DNA of 64,000 nt, taken from Sipunculus nudus (taxonomy: Eukaryota; Annelida; Sipuncula; Golfingiida; Sipunculidae). The stretch covers positions 37,785,027-37,849,026 of the forward strand of contig CM049308.1 in NCBI GenBank assembly GCA_026874595.1. The letters run 5' to 3'. Under the pieces are notes generated by a model. The model was not told the DNA's origin and ran no database searches. It saw only the letters and a program-made list of their open reading frames with translations. The translations under genes were made by a program, and so were the position numbers. The first letter of the stretch is position 1. The number at the start of each line of letters is the position of its first letter. Shown piece by piece: positions 11,650 through 22,878 of this stretch.

Positions 11650-13203
11650 TTTATCAATATCTGCGGGAACTTGGTTCTCGTTATGTGTCTTGTGTATAAT
11701 TGTTTATACAAACTTAGATAAAAATATATTAATTCATTACTTGCAACAGATTATATCCTTGCAATGACGTTATATAGTCTTTCCTTAATGACTTATATAA
11801 TTAAGAAAATTAAAACTGTGATTTTTGACCGTGAGAAAATATTACCATTTTATTTTTGCTACGGAAGAAACAACTTATATTTCATCCATGGCAATCCTAA
11901 TTTACACATTAAATTTGAAAAATACACTGACTTCTTTTTATTGTGGTTTTATATTAACCTGTGGTCATGAAAGCTTGGTCCTAGACATCATGTTTGACCA
12001 TTTACCATGGTCAGTTCATGAAATACCGGAGACAGTAACTCCGTTAAAGGAGGCATATAACAACAACGATGACAAACAATCAAGGACAGTCCTGAGCCAG
12101 GGTGACAGTAGACAGTAGGAGACATTGTAGTTCCAGACTTAACGCTTCCTGGCTAATGACCTGTCAGAATCGTATTAAGATTAAAATGTACTCTTCTCTC
12201 TTACAGGGTAGTCTTACAGGGACGTAAAGTGATTTGGGCACGTAACCAATGTGATGGGTCACAGTAAAATGCTCGGGTTTTTATAATTCAGCGGCTTGCA
12301 AAGAATATTATATATATATATAAAGTAAAACATGTTTATTCCGAATAAGGGACCGTCATATGTTTCCTTTGATAGCCAGGTGTCCAGGTTTGCAATTAAA
12401 TGTCAGTATGGGGAAAACATACATTTCAGAAGATTTTTACAATACTATGCATTGCCAAATATAAATTAATATATGTATCTTTTAATTTATAATAAAAGAA
12501 AGACTATGAACTGCAGGAAACGAATTTTATTGGGTTGTAGATTAAAAGGGGTTTTGCAAGCCCTTATGATGAAACTCCGAACCGTAACTGGAGTAAACAA
12601 CAAACAATCAGTACAGCGTAACGGCTTTATCTGACACGGATTATCAGTTTGAGGTATCATGACTACTATCCCTTCATTAAGTTTGGGCTTTTAATAAAGG
12701 ACCTGTTTGCAGTAATTAATTGCGTGATGATCACTGATGCGGGAAGCCCTTGCTTCGACATTGGCAACTGTGAAAAATCACTGCGTTAATCGGTCACTGA
12801 CCTCTCCCGGCCTGCGTTTGGAAAGAATTGTGAGCACATAAAACCGTCACATGAGCAAAGGGAGAATAGGAAGAGCACATGAGAATATTTTGACAAGAAA
12901 CATTGGTGGTCTTTGTTTTTGTTGCGGACAAGAGATCAAAGTAGTTTGCGGGTTTCAACGACATTCGACTGCTGATCGTGTCCGATTTGCCAGGTTGATT
13001 TACTATAACTAGGGACCCATGGGTCTCGACGCTCAGCTGAATTTGTCTATAATGTATTTTTAAAGATTTTTTTTCAGAAAGACATTCCTGTGACCTTGTG
13101 ACCAAAAGATGTAATAATATACGAAATGTTCAAGGGACTTATGTATTGTGTCCGTTAAAGCCAGTTGTCCGCCTTAGAGATGAATCCGTAAGACCAGATT
13201 GGA

Positions 13204-13205
<2 letters not shown>
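11650..13205. other. Unassigned stretch
   Basis: No gene or repeat recognised. The minus frame near 12,794-13,105 starts at TTG and has no family features. Confidence 0.4.

Positions 13206-13269
<64 letters not shown>
13206..13269. repeat. (AT)n microsatellite
   Basis: Alternating TA run. The sequence just before it ('tgtgtccgttaaag...gttgtccgccttagag') resembles the 'gtccg' inverted repeat at 49,021-49,107. Confidence 0.95.
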
Positions 13270-13272
<3 letters not shown>

Positions 13273-14155
13273 ATTAATGCGTGAAAATAAATATATTTAA
13301 ATATTAAAACCAAGTCTAAGATTTCAGAAAATTAGCTTTTCAGTATATGTTAATATAAACCTAGACTCGGATCATATATTTCTAACCTGCTGGGTCACAG
13401 CAGACTGCAGGAAGTCGTTTGTATTGGCAGGTTTCGGTAACACTCCCTTTTAAAACTTGTGTGCACAATATAATGTATAGATGAGGTCAATCAAACTTAT
13501 TTATTACTCATATGTTAATGCTGATCCGTCAAACAGAAAAGCGGAAATGTAACCAAAGTGTATCATTCTCATTATTGACATATTTTATTTTAGTGTAAAA
13601 ATCTTACTCTCTGAAAAACAGGGGGACGTCGCCGTGGCCAACACACTCTCTACAATCGACCTTTGACCTTACGGTAAAGACCTCTCTGACACCATGCAGG
13701 GGGTCGTCGGACTCCTTTATCGGTCTCGGTTAACTGATGAGTCTCGCCTATCGTAAACAACATGGCTGAGCGGACTGTCAGCTTGAGCGGTTGTGCGAAA
13801 TAAAGCACACAAAGGTCGTATTTGGTATTTTTATGCATGAAACCGTTTTCACTTAACTCCGCAGCAGTTCATCGGTAAAGGACATGTATTATGAACCATG
13901 AAATCGACAGCATCGTTCATTTGTCACGTGTTTTTGTTGATATTTTGTTATATCAACACATGTCACGTATCACATAAACGGTTCATCAAACGATTTTATC
14001 TTATGTTTAATTTCAAATGTACAAATTAACAGTAGCTAAACTGTGCAGGAATTTGTCATAATCTTCGTAATACTTGAGCACTTCTTTGCCGCGTAGTGCG
14101 GTGATGCGGTGTACATCCGGCGCATAATCCGGGACTCCCTACGTTGCGTCTGTGT
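13270..14155. other. Unassigned stretch with a GC-richer patch at about 13,620-13,830
   Basis: Mostly AT-rich. The patch at 13,620-13,830 is richer in G and C. On the plus strand it has an ATG in an 'aacaacatggct' context at about 13,760 that opens only a very short frame. I do not call a gene. Confidence 0.3.
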
Positions 14156-14226
14156 GGCTATTCTCTCTGAATAGCCATGACGTCACGTGAATGTGGCGAA
14201 CATTGGCAAGCATGACCTTGACGTCA
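14156..14226 (+). promoter_or_regulatory. Hairpin followed by two CRE-like TGACGTCA sites
   Basis: A 7-bp hairpin (ggctatt...aatagcc) spans 14,156-14,176. An exact 8-base palindrome TGACGTCA follows at 14,178-14,185, running into CACGTGA. A second TGACGTCA is at 14,219-14,226. Exact CREs 41 bases apart, with an overlapping cacgtg-like E-box, are the kind of cluster bound by CREB/ATF and bHLH factors. No gene start is visible nearby, so a regulatory role is inference. Confidence 0.3.
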
Positions 14227-14794
14227 CCTCGCAGTACAAACTACTGATTAAACGAAGAATATGTGTAGGTGGACAGCAACTCAAAGTACCTGGTTAAGAA
14301 TTGAAGTACAGTAAGCTATATCAAAGGCTCGTCATGATTACAGGACTCTATAGAGAATAAGTTCATAGGTAAGGCTGAAATGGCCTTCTAATAAAGGACT
14401 CGTGAAGGCTGCAGTTCCAACGGCCCCAAGAAACGAAATTCCATAGTTTTCCAGCCGTGTCGCCGCACACAACCAGTATAATCCTAATATTGTGCTCCAA
14501 ATACTTATGATATGGATAGAGAATTTATTTTAATATCTTTTTCTATGCTTGAACCAAAAAAAAAAGACTTGATCAATTATTCCTTTCTGCGAAATTCACT
14601 GTTAAATTAAAAAATCAATTCAGAAGTTGATAACATCATGTTAATACTAATAGAAACGCTAAAAGGCCAAGAGAACGGATTAATCAATGCGGATCCTCCA
14701 GCGGAATGTCTAAGTATGACCAGCGTCATATAAGTTACATATCCGATTAGAAGTTAACCTATACTTGAGTCGTGACGCAACTCATGGGCGAGAA

Positions 14795-15170
14795 CGCAGC
14801 AACCCATCCTATGCATCAGTTGGTAAACAGCCCGTTTTCTAAATATTAAGCCAGTTTTCTAAACATTAAGCTAGGAATGATGAAACTACAGCAATCCATC
14901 CTATGTATCAGTTAGTAAACAGCCCGTTTTCTAAACATTAAGCCAGTTTTCTAAACATTAAGCTACGAATGATGAACTAACATCAATCCATCCTGTGCAT
15001 CACTCGTATGGTAAACAGCCAGTTTTCTAAACATTAAGCTACGAATGATGAAACTACAGCAATCCATCCTGTGCATCACTTCTATGGTAAACAGCCAGTT
15101 TACTATACATTAAGCTACGAATGATGAACTAACATCAATCCATCCTGGGCATCGCTCGTATGGTAAACAG
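14795..15170 (+). repeat. Irregular left part of the 75-bp minisatellite array
   Basis: Diverged units with 'atccatcct', 'ggtaaacag(c)cc', 'ttttctaaacattaagc' and 'gaatgatgaa' repeat at uneven spacing. Some carry an internal duplication of the 'ttttctaaacattaagc' segment. This is the older, less homogeneous side of the array that resumes at 15,870. Confidence 0.85.
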
Positions 15171-15869
15171 TACGCTCCCGAGGCAGCGGAAATCTTGCGC
15201 TTTTAAAGAAGCAACCGATTTTCACGCTGCCAGCTTTGACCGTTTATGATATATTTAGACACCAGATGGCGGTTCGTTTTCCACTGAAATAAACGTGCGT
15301 ATGATGTGACAAGCAGCCAATCAGATCCCAATAAACAAACAATCGACAGGCATCCTGGCTCCGCCCATTGCTGCGCTTCAAGCGCCGCTTGATGAGTTTC
15401 CGGTCGAATTTAAATTGCTCCCTCTGCATTCTCGCATCATCGACCGATTCGATTATGACACTATGACTGTGTTAGCGTAGCCATGTATCTGTTGTCTGCA
15501 GAACTGAAACCAGCAAGAGAGGTGTTCACGCAGCCTTTGTTGTTACGTTTCGTTTGAATTACAGTTCACCGGCCGAGCATCCTATGCGCCCAAGGCCCTA
15601 AAAAAGCAAACCACGTCAGGGGCAATTCTCTCTGAGCCTGTGGCCTGTTCAGACGGTTACGCTGGGGGATGAGCTGTCACTCAAAAAGAAATGAATATGA
15701 TTGGTGTGTGTATTCCTAGCTTGGCTTTGTCTTCCAGCACAAGGTCTCATCTGATTGGACAAAAATACAGTGCTCCCCTCTGTTGCAATTCAGGATACGA
15801 GGTCATGACAAACAGCGCCTTAAGATATAGGTAGTAGCCCTATAGGTAAAGCGCTGTGTCAAGAGCGTA
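15171..15869 (+). mobile_element. 699-bp non-autonomous inverted-repeat transposon, copy A
   Basis: It begins TACGCTC and ends GAGCGTA. The first 18 bases pair with the last 18 at 14 positions. On each side lies ggtaaacag (15,162-15,170 and 15,870-15,878). Because the array normally reads ggtaaacag once before 'ccag', this is a 9-bp target duplication, as made by Mutator-like transposases. A second copy of the same length lies inverted at 38,822-39,520. No transposase frame is present; open frames inside are short and unlike known proteins. The element inserted after the minisatellite had formed. Confidence 0.8.
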
Positions 15870-16765
15870 GGTAAACAGCCAGTTTTCTAAACATTAAGCT
15901 ACGAATGATGAAACTACAGCAATCCATCCTGTGCATCACCATTATGGTAAACAGCCAGTTTACAAACATTAAGCTACTAATGATGAAACTACAGCAATCC
16001 ATCCTGTGAATCACTACTATGGTAAACAGCCAGTTTACAAACATTAAGCTACGAATGATGAAACTACAGCAATCCATCCTGTGAATCACTACTATGGTAA
16101 ACAGCCAGTTTACAATCATTAAGCTACGAATGATGAAACTACAGCAATCCATCCTGTGAATCACTACTATGGTAAACAGCCAGTTTACAAACATTAAGCT
16201 ACGAATGATGAAACTACAGCAATCCATCCTGTGAATCACTACTATGGTAAACAGCCAGTTTAGAAACATTAAGCTACGAATGATGAAACTACAGCAATCC
16301 ATCCTGTGAATCACTACTATGGTAAACAGCCAGTTTACAAACATTAAGCTACGAATGATGAAACTACAGCAATCCATCCTGTGAATCACTACTGTGGTAA
16401 ACAGCCAGTTTACAAACATTAAGCTACGAATGATGAAACTACAGCAATCCATCCTGTGAATCACTACTATGGTAAACAGCCAGTTTACAAACATTAAGCT
16501 ACGAATGATGAAACTACAGCAATCCATCCTGTTAATCACTACTATGGTAAACAGCCAGTTTACAATCATTAAGCTACGAATGATGAAACTACAGCAATCC
16601 ATCCTGTTAATCACTACTATGGTAAACAGCCAGTTTACAAACATTAAGCTACGAATGATGAAACTACAGCAATCCATCCTGTTAATCACTACTATGGTAA
16701 ACAGCCAGTTTACAAACATTAAGCTACGAATGATGAAACTACAGCAATCCATCCTGTGCATCATA
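15870..16765 (+). repeat. Homogeneous 75-bp minisatellite, about 12 units
   Basis: 'acgaatgatgaaactacagc' recurs exactly every 75 bases (for example 16,201, 16,276 and 16,351), with only scattered substitutions between units. Because 75 is a multiple of three, frames free of stops run the length of the array. The minus strand gives a 25-residue repeat containing RMDCCSFIIRSLM and NWLFTIVVI. The plus strand gives a different 25-residue repeat. Neither looks like a known protein, and the long minus frame has no ATG at its 5' limit. I treat this as satellite-type DNA and not as a gene. Confidence 0.92.
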
Positions 16766-16769
16766 AACA

Positions 16770-17568
16770 TATTATCTGGAAGTCGTTTGTGCAAAAAAAT
16801 CTGATATTCTTTTATCACATATTATTCTATATCAGACAAAAGCTCTTGCTTCTTGATAACACTGTCATGTGCCAATTAGAGCAAATGTGAAAATAATTGT
16901 TGGTTCAAATCTTTGATGATAGAAAAAAACCTTTTCAGCAACAACCTTAATCCTAAACATTAATCCTACACATTAATAAACTCATATATCCTAATTGATT
17001 TACTGTCAATGCTGGTTAAAGTTATAATTACTTGAATTTTAAATACAATGTGATTTAACTAAACTCATTGATGCAAACATTTCATGTGAATTATTCAAAT
17101 AAATATATTCATGATGAATATATTAAATATTACAATTTGATGCAATGAAATTATTCATAGGAAAAGTTAATGAAAATCCAGTGCATTCACCATGGTCAGC
17201 TTCTTAAGTATGACAGGAAGTAAAACAAGTATACACTGCCCAGAGTCTCCTGGCACAGTGGAGAATGTTCAAATGTTAGGCCCAGCCAACTGAGACAGCC
17301 CTGCTATTTTCATACCTATCTCAGCTTACCTCATTGGCCATTGACTTGAGGTAATTCTGATATCAGCCTTCCAAGATCATTAGCCTCTGTTGTTCCTGTG
17401 ACTCTCTCAGTGTCAGCTAATTAGCAGATAAACTCTGATGTAATCAGATCAGAATGAGTATGTTCCAGCCTCCATTTCAGTGAAAGTGTAAAATGTAGCA
17501 AGCCCATACTTGTTGTAGTGTAGCTCTAGACAGGTGTACATAATGGAAGCTTGTTTCTTTATCTATAT
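16770..17568. other. Unassigned AT-rich stretch
   Basis: No gene or RNA recognised. Confidence 0.4.
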
Positions 17569-17827
17569 TGTAATCACTACAATTACAATTACTTGTATTT
17601 GAATTTTGTTCAATTACAAATTACATTCAATTACTTGAAAAATTGTAATTAATTACAGGTAATTACAATTACACCCCAACCCTGATCACTACTATGGTAA
17701 ACAGTCAGTTGTCTATACATAAGGCTACGAATTATGAATAAACACAAAAGAATACATATGAGCTAACAAGCTAAAATGTAAAATCAATTTATATGTTAAC
17801 AAGTCAATTGCTGTGTGGCTTACAAGT
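17569..17827 (+). repeat. 259-bp repeat carrying a solo minisatellite unit, copy 1
   Basis: It starts in an 'attacaattac'-rich tract, then runs through 'accctgatcactactatgg' and a single diverged 75-bp-type unit at about 17,689-17,752 (ggtaaacagtcagttg...ggctacgaa). It ends in 'aattgctgtgtggcttacaagt'-type text. It is very similar to copy 2, 494 bases downstream. Confidence 0.9.
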
Positions 17828-18062
17828 TGGCTTTATCTATATTGCAGTGGAGGCATTTACAAAAAAATGCCTGTAGAACTATAAGGCATACTAATTACCA
17901 TACTTATTACATGCACGGGTACTATTTATTTAATAATCTTAGCTTACAATCCCCAAGAGTGTTTTGATAAACAGTGCAAAGGAATGAGGTATAAGGATAG
18001 GTGCTCTGTTATGAATTTGGAAAGTAATCGGAAAGTAATTTAAATTACATCTTTTTTACCCT

Positions 18063-18319
18063 TGTAATCACTACAATTACAATTACTTGTAATTGAATTT
18101 TGTTCAATTACAAATTACATTCAATTGCTTGAATAATTGTAATTAATTACAGGTAATTACAATTACCCCAACCCTGATCACTACTATGGTAAACAGTCAG
18201 TTGTCTATACATTAGGCTACGAATGGTGAATAAACACAAAAGAATACATATGAGCTAACAAGCTAAAATGTAAAATCCATTTATATGTCAACAAGTCAAT
18301 TGCTGTGTGGCTTACAAGT
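18063..18319 (+). repeat. 257-bp repeat carrying a solo minisatellite unit, copy 2
   Basis: Direct copy of 17,569-17,827 with a handful of substitutions, in the same order: attacaattac tract, solo unit at about 18,177-18,240, AT-rich end. It suggests that the 75-bp array at 15.9 kb grew from one such unit inside a dispersed element. Confidence 0.9.
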
Positions 18320-19757
18320 AAGCTTACGTCCAGTTACTCACACGGAACATGCTTGCCTTCATGCAATCAGAAATACAAGAATCATGCAGCGGAATTCGCC
18401 AATATGCTGGGTTAAAAAAGGAACATTTCTCGCACGGTAGATGTATAGTTAGAGTGTACACAGTCTTGTCTAACGATTCGTTTCTTTTATTTTAAGTGAC
18501 CGTTTACTAAAAGGTCATGGGTCGTTGTCAAAACTGACGAAAATATTTGCATCCTCATAGAACCTTATATTGCGGCCCTCCATAAGATGTAAAAGCACCC
18601 TGACGCTGGTCGGTGACACTATTGTCAGAGGGCCGATATGGGGCTAATTAGAGGTTAGCGAACCAACTACATGTACATTTGAGATAGTAAAGATTTTCAG
18701 AGTGAGAGAGAGAGAGAGAGGGAGAGCCCATAGGAATGTGATCACTGACCCCTTGTATGTGGCAAGGAGCTGAACTCTCCACACTAGGAGGAAGATTTGT
18801 TTTTCTCCGAAACTGTTAATCAGCAGCGTGGGGCACAGATAGCCACTAGCAGAGATTGTCCGCCAAGTAGAGTTTTTTTTATTGCTGTGTCTTTCGCAGC
18901 TGTCCAGGTCTAATGGGCGCTATAACAACCCGGGGGACGGGCCTGAGTGGTTCTGATGTTCCCAAGATTTGATATTACGTCTCCGTCGTCTCATCGAGGG
19001 GCATGGTCCCATACGTAACATCCGTGAGGCAACCCATAATTAGAAAAAAAATCCCAGTAAAGGTACAGTGACACCACTCATACGATCAGTTCTCTGTGTT
19101 TTAAGCACATACAAACGCAAAGTTGGTTATGTATTCTGGAGACACGGTGATAGGCAGAGCTTCATGTTCAGCGTGTTAGAGGATAGGTCACATGTGGTTG
19201 CTTCAGAATTAGCGGCGTTTTGCCCCTCCGACATAAGAAAGTCTAACAACCTGTCAGATTGACGTGCTTTCTAATGTCGGCAATCGCATTGTAACGCAAT
19301 GCAAATATTTTCGTCATTTTTTACAGATACGCTTTCAATCATAATACATTAGACCAATCGTTATATATATGTTTGTGTACTTTATAACAACACATACCAT
19401 ATGACAGAAAAAAAATAGCAAACTGGTGAATCCTGCTAAATGTTTGTTGATCTTCGGACCGTATGTGTCCCGCACCGGTTATTGGACAATGGCAAATCTT
19501 ATGGTGGCACAGGTAACGTTTGCATGATTCCGTAAAGATTGGATTTACACTTTTGTTGGTGAGCTCACATGTTATTTTTATGTTAATTCATCAATCATTG
19601 AATAATGTTAAGATTATCAGCTGTTTATGTTTATGGATGGCCATTATTGTGTCATGACTCAAGTAGGCATCCAAGTACAATATAAACCCTGTCGAGTAGT
19701 GTATTCACGGCTATTTGACGATTGATGTTAAGTTCACAGCTGCCGACAACATTATAC
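18320..19757. other. Unassigned stretch with a short (GA)n tract
   Basis: A GA microsatellite lies at about 18,703-18,725. No gene recognised. Confidence 0.4.
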
Positions 19758-21317
19758 ATGAATTATCTGTCCAGTAGCAGAAACACAGAAAAAATGGTAT
19801 TTATATTGGAGTAACGTTATTAATTGTGCGGTAGTAATTAGAATTATTTTACGGACTATTCTAGAAAAAAGAATTGAGTAAAATTCAAGTTTAATGTTCA
19901 ATTGTAGTAGCAATTAAAAATATTTATGGAGTGATTCAGAAATTTAAAATGGAGTCAACCTTATGTTTAATGTTCAATTTCATATTTTAGTTGCTTTCCA
20001 CGAGAATGTCTTTAAAAACAGATTTTTATTTTTGTACGTGTACTACAAAACTAACGAACTGATTGTAAGACAACAAGATATATGACTGTAGACATAATAA
20101 AAGAAGAAGAAAAAGCAAGGAACAGAAGAACGAGAAGACCTTAGTTACAGTGAATGTGATTATAAATAAAGTTGAGGGATTTAGGCCATTGATTTTGAGT
20201 GACAGGATTAGGGTAGGGGCACAGGTTAAAGGAAAAACTACCGATAGGAATACCAAAAACGAAAACGGCAGAGTAATAAAAAGATGAATACAACGCGACT
20301 GACGAAAGAAAAACAAAATTAAGGTAATTTGATATATCTTTAATACGAGAATGCTATCCTCAGACCTCAATAATACGAGCAGCTCTTGGACTAATGCAAG
20401 AAGTAGCCAGATACGCAAGCTTTCGCAAGATTATGCTCATCAGCCTTTGATGAGTCTGCTTTCACCTGTCACGGTTCAACAATGACAGACAGATCACTCA
20501 GCAAAGCCACGCCCAAATACTGATAAATGAACCATCAAGAAGAATCATGGGTGATATTACGCTCTGAACACAGCGCGTGACCTCCCGGCCCGGTGACCTT
20601 CCACTCACACGTTGTGAGAAAAAGCAGGATTTTTCAGGTTTGGCAACAGCCAGTTTGCGCTGGATAAAGTAAAATCTGATTGGCTCCGTGTTTAAACAAA
20701 TTTGCAAAACTGGTAGAAGAAATTTGATTGGCTTAGCGTGTAAACAAACATAGCTATGCCCGTGGCAAGCTCGTATAGCACGCAATACAGGAAATAACTG
20801 ACTTCAGGCAAGTCAGTATACATACCTTGTTGAAAGCTGACGATTGCATCGTGTGCATTCTAATGGGGGTGAGAAAAGTCTGTGCTAAGAAGCGCTTTCC
20901 ACAGCAGTGTAAAGTGACCGGTACCTCGAAGAACATCCGTTTGTGCTGGTGATACCTGCAATGTGTTTGGTTAAATTTAACGCAGGGAGAATTCCACAGA
21001 GACAGCTCTGCCTGGTGGCCAAACCTGACCGGCAACCGCGGTTTAATGCAGCTGGAAGTGTAGCGAAAACTTGAGCGCAGCAAAGCCGCTGCTTATGGAG
21101 CGTAGGGCGATATATAAGTTTAAAAAAAAACGCCCGGAAATAAAAAAAAAACAAGAATATCAGGTGGATAGGGCTACTGGAACGCAGTTATGTTTTCCCA
21201 ATGTTTCCTTTTACTTTGAACTTATTACCTTGTTTTTTATCCTACAATGCAACACAACAGTTCAACTATACAACCCAAACAACGGTGTTAATATAACTAA
21301 TTTGTGCGACATTTGCA
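19758..21317. repeat. 1.56-kb tandem duplication, copy 1
   Basis: The whole 1560-base segment is repeated head to tail at once. I found only about ten substitutions and a few homopolymer-length changes between the copies. Contents: an AT-rich first half, a small hairpin with ctcatca...tgatgag near 20,436-20,453, and a GC-richer second half that ends near 'gggcgatatataagttt' (about 21,107-21,121). Open minus-strand frames of about 90-130 codons recur in both copies. They begin at non-ATG codons or are rich in L/F and match no family known to me. Confidence 0.93.
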
Positions 21318-22878
21318 ATGAATTATCTGTCCAGTAGCAGAAACACAGAAAAAATGGTATTTATATTGGAGTAACGTTATTAATTGTGCGGTAGTAATTA
21401 GAATTATTTTACGGACTATTCTAGAAAAAAGAATTGAGTAAAATTCAAGTTTAATGTTCAATTGTAGTAGCAATTAAAAATATTTATGGAGTGATTCAGA
21501 AATTTAAATGGAGTCAACCTTATGTTTAATGTTCAATTTCATATTTTAGTTGCTTTACACGAGAATGTCTTTAAAAACACATTTTTATTTTTGTACGTGT
21601 ACTACAAAACTAACGAACTGATTGTAAGACAACAAGATATATGACTGTAGACATAATAAAAGAAGAAGAAAAAGCAAGGAACAGAAGAACGAGAAGACCT
21701 TAGTTACAGTGAATGTGATTATAAATAAAGTTGAGGGATTTAGGCCATTGATTTTGAGTGACAGGATTAGGGTAGGGGCACAGGTTAAAGGAAAAACTAC
21801 CGATAGGAATACCAAAAACGAAAACGGCAGAGTAATAAAAAGATGAATACAACGCGACTGACGAAAGAAAAACAAAATTAAGGTAATTTGATATATCTTT
21901 AATACGAGAATGCTATCCTCAGACCTCAATAATACGAGCAGCTCTTGGACTAATGCAAGAAGTAGCCAGATACGCAAGCTTTCGCAAGATTATGCTCATC
22001 AGCCTTTGATGAGTCTGCTTTCACCTGTCACGGTTCAACAATGAAAGACAGATCACTCAGCAAAGCCACGCCCAAATACTGATAAATGAACCATCAAGAA
22101 GAATCATGGGTGATATTACGCTCTGAACACAGCGCGTGACCTCCCGGCCCGGTGACCTTCCACTCACACGTTGTGAGAAAAGGCAGGATTTTTCAGGTTT
22201 GGCAACAGCCAGTTTGCGCTGGATAAAGTAAAATCTGATTGGCTCCGTGTTTAAACAAATTTGCAGAACTGGTAGAAGAAATTTGATTGGCTTAGCGTGT
22301 AAACAAACATAGCTATGCCCGTGGCAAGCTCGTATAGCACGCAATACAGGAAATAACTGACTTCAGGCAAGTCAGTATACATACCGTGTTGAAAGCTGAC
22401 GATTGCATCGTGTGCATTCTAATGGGGGTGAGAAAAGTCTGTGCTAAGAAGCGCTTTCCACAGCAGTGTAAAGTGACCGGTACCTCGAAGAACATCCGTT
22501 TGTGCTGGTGATACCTGCAATGTGTTTGGTTAAATTCAACGCAGGGAGAATTCCACAGAGACAGCTCTGCCTGGTGGCCAAACCTGACCGGCAACCGCGG
22601 TTTAATGCAGCGGGAAGTGTAGCGAAAACTTGAGCGCAGCAAAGCCGCTGCTTATGGAGCGTAGGGCGATATATAAGTTTTAAAAAAAAAACGCCCGGAA
22701 ATAAAAAAAAAACAAGAATATCAGGTGGATAGGGCTACTGGAACGCAGTTATGTTTTCCCAATGTTTCCTTTTACTTTGAACTTATTACCTTGTTTTTTA
22801 TCCTACAATGCAACACAACAGTTCAACTATACAACCCAAACAACGGTGTTAATATAACTAATTTGTGCGACATTTGCA
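21318..22878. repeat. 1.56-kb tandem duplication, copy 2
   Basis: Near-identical to the preceding segment. The junction joins '...catttgca' of copy 1 to 'atgaattatctg' of copy 2. After copy 2 the sequence diverges right after 'catttgca' into 'gaaacttgaacc'. Almost no homology is seen at the breakpoints, which points to end joining or replication slippage and not to recombination between repeats. Differences include cca/tac changes near 21,556 and single-base changes in the GC-richer half. Confidence 0.93.

Noticed and set aside
15870-16765. CRISPR-like array
   Set aside because: Units are contiguous 75-bp tandem repeats with no unique spacers, in a eukaryotic setting.
15859-16818. 319-codon open frame on the minus strand
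   Set aside because: It is the 75-bp minisatellite read in a stop-free phase. The other strand is equally open, and there is no ATG at the 5' limit.
20026-20418. 130-codon L/F-rich minus frame, duplicated at 21,585-21,977
   Set aside because: It starts at TTG, its composition follows from the A/T-biased complement, and its conservation only reflects the recent duplication.
20430-20460. Possible hammerhead ribozyme (minus strand ctgatgag ... cgaaa), present in both 1.56-kb copies
   Set aside because: Stem II would be only three pairs, stems I and III do not form around the core, and ctgatgag pairs with the neighbouring ctcatca as a plain hairpin.
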